Part shown: positions 53,501 through 59,500 of the stretch, piece after piece
How positions within the stretch are numbered: the stretch's first letter is position 1
Layout: the number at the start of each line of letters is the position of its first letter
Assembly: GCA_911728435.2 (NCBI GenBank)
Contig: OU452208.1
Span: forward strand, 1,674,001 to 1,738,000
Reading direction: 5' to 3'
From: Apoderus coryli
Taxonomy: Eukaryota > Arthropoda > Insecta > Coleoptera > Attelabidae
Length of the DNA stretch: 64,000 nucleotides
Translations under genes and position numbers: made by a program
Notes under the pieces: generated by a model
Database searches by the model: none
The model's input: only the letters and a program-made list of their open reading frames with translations
What the model was told of the DNA's origin: nothing

Positions 53501-56500
53501 GTTCACCAAAATTCGTTGAAAATCATGTATCTTAAATTTTGCGTGATCAAGAATGCCATGGGAAATAAAGAAATAGGTTTAAAATTTATTAAACTGCTAG
53601 TTTAACAAATAAAAATAATGAAAGATCCATTAAAATTAGCAAGCAGACCTTTCATAAAATTTGTTAAAAGAGGTAGATCTAGATACCCATGAAACAAAAT
53701 TGGGAAGTTTCCATGCATGGAGACAAATAAATAAACACGAATATGCTGCTAAATACCCTGATTACGATTCCACACCACACATTTGCACTCCATCTACTTT
53801 GATGGTCAACTTCCGGTATCCAATGAGGATTTGTTTGTGACCAATAATGCGTATTGTGTAAATTAACACTACCACAACTAGAAAAAATGGCTCAGTCCAT
53901 AAAATCTGTGAGAGAAATTGCGGGTTTTTCGTGCACATGTCTCTCAGCCAATAACAAAAGTCTATAGGCGCTTCTTGTCAATATCGGCATCTGAACGTGC
54001 CTGATGTAAAACCATACTGTAAGGATGCAGTTTAAAAGATTTGAAAATCCAATATGCTGAAGTGCGATATATTCCTAAGTCTGAAGAAATATCACTGACG
54101 CTAACATGAGGATTCGCTTCCACATACGCAAGAACGATTATAATATTATCTTCACTGCTAACTGGACGTCTTCTGAGCGGGACTGGATCAACTCCTACAC
54201 TTCCCGTTTCTCGTAAACGGACTGCTAACCGACGGAACACTTTTCTGCTATGGTGTCTTCGGTCAGGGTATTTAGCAGCATATTCGCGTTTATTTATTTG
54301 TCTCCATGCATGAAAAATTCCCAATTTTGTTTCATGGGTATCTAGATATACCTCTTTTAACAAATTTTATGAAAGCTCTGCATTTTGGAAATTTTAATGG
54401 ATCTTTCATTATTTTTATTTGTTAAACTATCAGTTTAATATATTTTAAACCTATTTCTTTATTTCCCATGGCATTCTTGATCACGGAAAATTAAAGATAC
54501 ATGATTTTCAACGAATTTTGGTGAACAACATTCTTTTGGCCATAACTCTCGAACGAATAAATATTTTCCTGTGGGGTTTTGGACTTTTTTGTTGCAAATT
54601 CAATTTACTATTCATTTTTGATAAAATATTTGTATCATTCCATTTAAGTTTTTAAAGAAAAATCAAAAAAACCTTAGGCGATGCAAATATCGCCATCTAG
54701 CGGAGTCCCAAAAAACAATTATGATTTGAAATCTTTTTTTTCTTCATCAGCAAGGCTTGAGTTCTTAAACAAAAATTAGATTGATAAATTCGGTTAAGCC
54801 AAACCAAAGTTATAGACATTATCATAGGTAAAATTTCGTCCTTCCCTGCTGCCTTTATTTCAAGCCGTACAATAAAAAGTGATACACCAAAAAGATGCCG
54901 AATCTCAGTAGCATTACTGTGTTGGTAATGTTTTTCTAACTTATATTGCGAAATTTTCAATAAAAACGCATTTTTCGCATTACTGTATCTATTACGCCCC
55001 CTAGCGGTATAGTTAGGAACTAAAAAAACTATTTCCAGCGATTTCCCATTGTCGATTTCCCTAAAAGAATTTTTTCCCCATTGTCCTACAACTATTATTT
55101 CCTGAAATATGCTACCTGTCCACCCTTAATGGAATACCCGGTATAACGTGTAGAAGTTAAGGAGGGATCTCCATAAGAGATACAAAGTCGGTTAAATTGC
55201 AGCAAACTTGCGCATTTTAGTGCTCAACAAGATGTTGTTTTAAAATCTGAAAAATTCAAACTTTATTTGGACCCATCTTGTAGACCATATTACGAAGTAT
55301 TGCAGCATCTACTTTTGCAGGTAACGAAGAATAAGGTCAGAAATATTATTATTTGCTACTAAAAACATACATCATGAGTAAAATATTAAATACGCGAAAA
55401 GACTTTTAAAAAAATAATGTCAACGTCAATGTCAGTACTGTCATCCTCAGTAGCTGTAATATTAATGTGATACCATCCATAACTTGTGGTACTTTTGAAT
55501 TCAGAATTTAAAGCTCGAGTATTTGACAACAGAAAATCGGAACTTAATATCAGCATCTTGTAGAGGAAATAAAGTGCATTGGAAAATTATCATTTATTTT
55601 ATAAATCTCTTAAAATAAACTCAACAAAATAAAACTTTGCATTTTTTTTTAGATTTTAAAGTAACATTTTATTGAACACGAAAATTAATACTTTCTTCCT
55701 AGTACCTAACCAGGTTTGTATCTCTTACGGTTTCCAAGATCACTGTGCCAGACCTCCTTATCTTGGGCACACTGTATAGTCCTTCAATATTTTTAATTGA
55801 CAGTTTACAGTAGCTACTTGAAACTTTATGTTTCAATATTATAGTTAATAAGTCTTAAAATATAGGTCATAATATATTGTAGTTTTCAAGATATTCTATG
55901 CAGCTCATTTTCGATGATAACTTTTACTGTAAATAAAATAATTTATCATAAGCGGCATAACTTTAGATCTATAAGTAGTATACAAATTCATTAAAATCGT
56001 CCATTGATAAGCCTTAAAAATATTGATCTTATTAATGATATGGAAATAAGTACTTCTGTCATTGATCGATAGAAACTTTTGAGAATTGATATATCGAGTG
56101 TATCTATTATAAAAAATATATATAATGAGATCAGATTTGTAAAGCTTATTATGTATTAGGTATATAAGTAAACATTAAATGGAAATGACATACCTACATT
56201 TGACCTTTTCCTTAGGCAATAGAAAACGTAATCCGTCAGAAATGTCAAATCCAGAAATTGCAATTAATTTCGAAAAAGAACATTTACGTAGCGCCGAAGA
56301 ATGCGACTATATGGTATTGGAGAATTTGATACAGGTATTGTATTAATTTCTAAAATATTCAGCTGGATATTTAATGTTAATATGCTGTAAACTTTCATTT
56401 TAATTTTCATGAACAGGGTGAAAACGTGCTAAAGATGAATGAAGTACCAATATAAATATTTTTTTTTTATTATTCTTGAACCGTAATTCTAATTTTTTTC

Positions 56501-59500
56501 AGTTTATTTTTCTTTGTAATTACAAATACAACATTTAAATATAATAAAACTCATTTTTATTTAAAGATGGATCTATATACAAATTTTCTGGTATGTTGTG
56601 TTAAAATCATTGAGGTACGCCATATTGGTATACGACCTCTATCATTTGTCGTGCTTTCAAGTTTATAGTGTTATTTACGAGTATTTTACAAGTTTACTTA
56701 AGTTTTTCGTGTTTTTTTGGACGGTTTTTTGACAATATACTATAATGGTGTCCTGTGCTGTGCGTAGTTGCAGTAGTAGAAGTGAAATCGACCAGAAAAT
56801 ATCAGGAATAACGTTTCATAGGTATGTACCAAATATTGTAAACATTGTACATGGACGTATTTAGGGTTTTTTTAGGCGAACTTATTAAAACACATTATTA
56901 TAGGAGTCTGGTAGCATTCTCTTTCTGGACTGAACAATTGACACGTGCATTGTAGTTTATTTTTTTTTACAAATTCTTTTACTTGATTTCTACTCTCAAA
57001 CTCTCTACTTTTTCATCACTTTCTAGCAAAAAAGACTCCTAAATGTGTGTTAAAAACATATTCTGGTTTTTAGATTTCCTAAAGATCCTGCTCGTAGACA
57101 TATCTGGACAGAATATGTGTCTCGAATTAATTGGATACCAACGAGAAATGTACACAAATATAATTTATCCAGATCATGATTATCTTCCTGGACCATTTTC
57201 TGAATTTTCGAAATTCATTATTGTTTATATTGCTGGATTTGTTGTTTTTAGTTTAAAGAAGCAAATTATTTGCAGAGAATGTCGAGATGCATTAATAAGT
57301 GTTATTTTTCTATTAAAATGAAGGCAAGAAAGGATTTACAAATTCCTTCAAAAGATGTTTTAGACGTTTGCTTCCAATCCGAAAAGATCTAAAAAATCGT
57401 GTAGTAGCTACTAATGAAAAGTTGTCCGCAGGATTCATAATAAACCTTGTTTTAAAGGAGTTTGTAAATAGTAATATTTTTCCTAATTCCTGAGTACTAA
57501 CGTCTTTTATTCCTGTATTTAGGTATCAAATATCAATAATTACCTATATTTAAGTATTTCGTACACTGCATAATATTTCAAAATAAAGTATAAACCCAAG
57601 CTGCAAATTAAAAGCAAAAACGTCAACAAAAATAGTTAACCCATTAAAGCCCATTGGCACATAAATGTGCCAGCGTTATTTTCTTTTATTTTTTCAAAAC
57701 TCCCCAAACTGAGCTGTTCTAGATACATACTGAACTATTCCTTGCGTTGTTATTTACAGGTCATAATTTTTTTTTAGATTTTACAGTGCTTGATTTTTGA
57801 GAAATTAATGAAAACCTAACCCACTGTGAAGCATCTTACTACACCTGTCTGCACTGATATAAATATACATTTTTTTTCTACTTTTAATTACTTTACTAGT
57901 TGTTACATTTTTCATTTTGTTATTGATAAATATTCATTGTAACGATATTCAACGAAACCATAAGTTTTTTTATAACATAAATTTTATTATGAAGGAAAAA
58001 AAACCCTTGGCACATAAATGTGCCAGTGGGCAGACATGAAATATTCATTGTAACGATATTCAACGAAACCATAAGTTTTTTTATAACATAAATTTTATTA
58101 TGAAGGAAAAAAAACCCTTGGCACATAAATGTGCCAGTGGGCAGACATGATGTCTATTTCAAAGATATGCATGCGCAGTTGGCCTTGTTCAATTTTTAGT
58201 ATTTGAACTGTCAAACACGCACCAGTAGGTATTTATTACGGTCAGTACGCAATTTAGAAATTATTACTGTTACTTCACGGAAAAATAGAGTTTCAAAAGA
58301 ATCAAATATGTCTGAGTATAATTTGTTGCTAAAACAAGCCGAGGAACAATGGAACTCAAAACCGATGGAAATTTAGTACTTGTGCGGGGGAATTCCATTG
58401 TAAGGGTATTATCAAACTGCTGTAATCATATGCTTCGTTTGAAAAATGTAGAGATATTCTATAACTAAAAAAAGTAAAATTCATATTCAAATGCCGCTTA
58501 TAACAAAAATATCGGAGGCGTCGATTTTGAATGATCAGGTCTGTCTAGCTATGGAATTTCAATAAGGACTAAACAGTAGTGGTGATCTTTCTTCAGTTGT
58601 TCAATTGATCAACCTAATCTACAAGTTTGGTTATTATGGAGAAGGTGTGAAAACAATAATATGCCGCTACTCGAATTCAGACGGCAACTTATTGCTTTAT
58701 ATTTATGGGCACCCTTCAATGAAACCAGGGCCATAATCAAGCGCATTATCACCAATTGTCAATTAGTTACGTTTGAATGAACAAAATCACTTGATAGTCC
58801 AAAGTAGTGAAACATAGACAAAATGTAAAACATGTTCTAACCGCACCAGTTTTGAGTGTAATACCTGCAAAGTAGCCCTGCACCCAAAAACATACTTTAG
58901 AAATTTCCATAGAACATACCTTTTTATTATATTTATCAATAACTGGTAATTATTCAAAAAATATTTAGTTTTAAATATTTATGTAATGTTTCTCTTATGT
59001 TACTGTATGTGCCTGGTGGCACATTTATGTGCCACTATTTTTTTGGTACTTTTATTATAAATAAATTTTAAATTTTGCGTATACAATGTTATTTCACATA
59101 TATAAACAGCAACTAACGTGTTTTTGTTCTAATTAAAACAGACAAAAATTACGGGCACTAATGGGTTAATGCGGCTCTGGAGAATCCGCCATATTGGTAT
59201 ACGATTGCGCCCCACCCAATGCACCCGTTTGTGTACAATGTAAAATAATGCTTATAGCGACTCCTTGTATCTCAATGGTTAAAATAGTAGTAGTAGTCTA
59301 CTACTACTACTATTTCAACACAACATACCTACCAGATAATTTATATAGATCCAGCTTTAAATAAAAAGTAGTTTTATTATCTTGAAATGTTTTAAATGTT
59401 ATATTTGTAATTATAAGGAAAATTGTTGATATTCATATGTTGGAATTTGTCTTAGATAGAAAAATGTGTTTCAACCTGAAGAAATTACTAATTAGTAACA

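Larger units (their letters stand above)
57655..59036. repeat. Four GGCACATAAATGTGCC-type palindromes
   Basis: 16-bp palindromes at about 57656, 58009 and 58120, and in the complementary form GGCACATTTATGTGCC at about 59020. They flank the coding remnant near both ends of the piggyBac relic, the placement expected of internal transposase binding repeats. Confidence 0.8.
57640..59165 (+). mobile_element. piggyBac relic at TTAA, nested in P-like element
   Basis: TTAA at 57636-57639 and 59166-59169; ends CCCATTA and TAATGGG, as for piggyBac. Four palindromes GGCACAT-wAA-ATGTGCC type lie near both ends. Coding remnants are in the right half. Confidence 0.85.
56512..59425 (+). mobile_element. P-like (THAP) element with nested piggyBac
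   Basis: Inverted arms of about 110-150 bp: left 56512-56623 and right about 59264-59425, sharing TACAAATAyAACATTTA, TTTTTATTTAAAGmTGGATC and GGTATGTTGTGTT. The right arm has gained a TAG/CTA trinucleotide palindrome (59282-59315). Inside are THAP-transposase pieces, interrupted at the TTAA at 57636 by a piggyBac relic that ends at 59165. Its overall outer boundaries are approximate. Confidence 0.7.

Noticed and set aside
53087..54960. Two similar ORFs at 53087-53278 (+) and 54697-54960 (-)
   Set aside because: They are the same sequence read from the two arms of the fold-back element, outside its transposase; no coding signal.
57920..58126. Minus-strand ORF with a repeated 37-residue unit
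   Set aside because: Created by the 111-bp tandem duplication in the piggyBac relic, not a protein repeat.
57655..59036. CRISPR-like array from recurring GGCACATAAATGTGCC
   Set aside because: Only four copies at irregular spacing inside a transposon in a eukaryotic genome.
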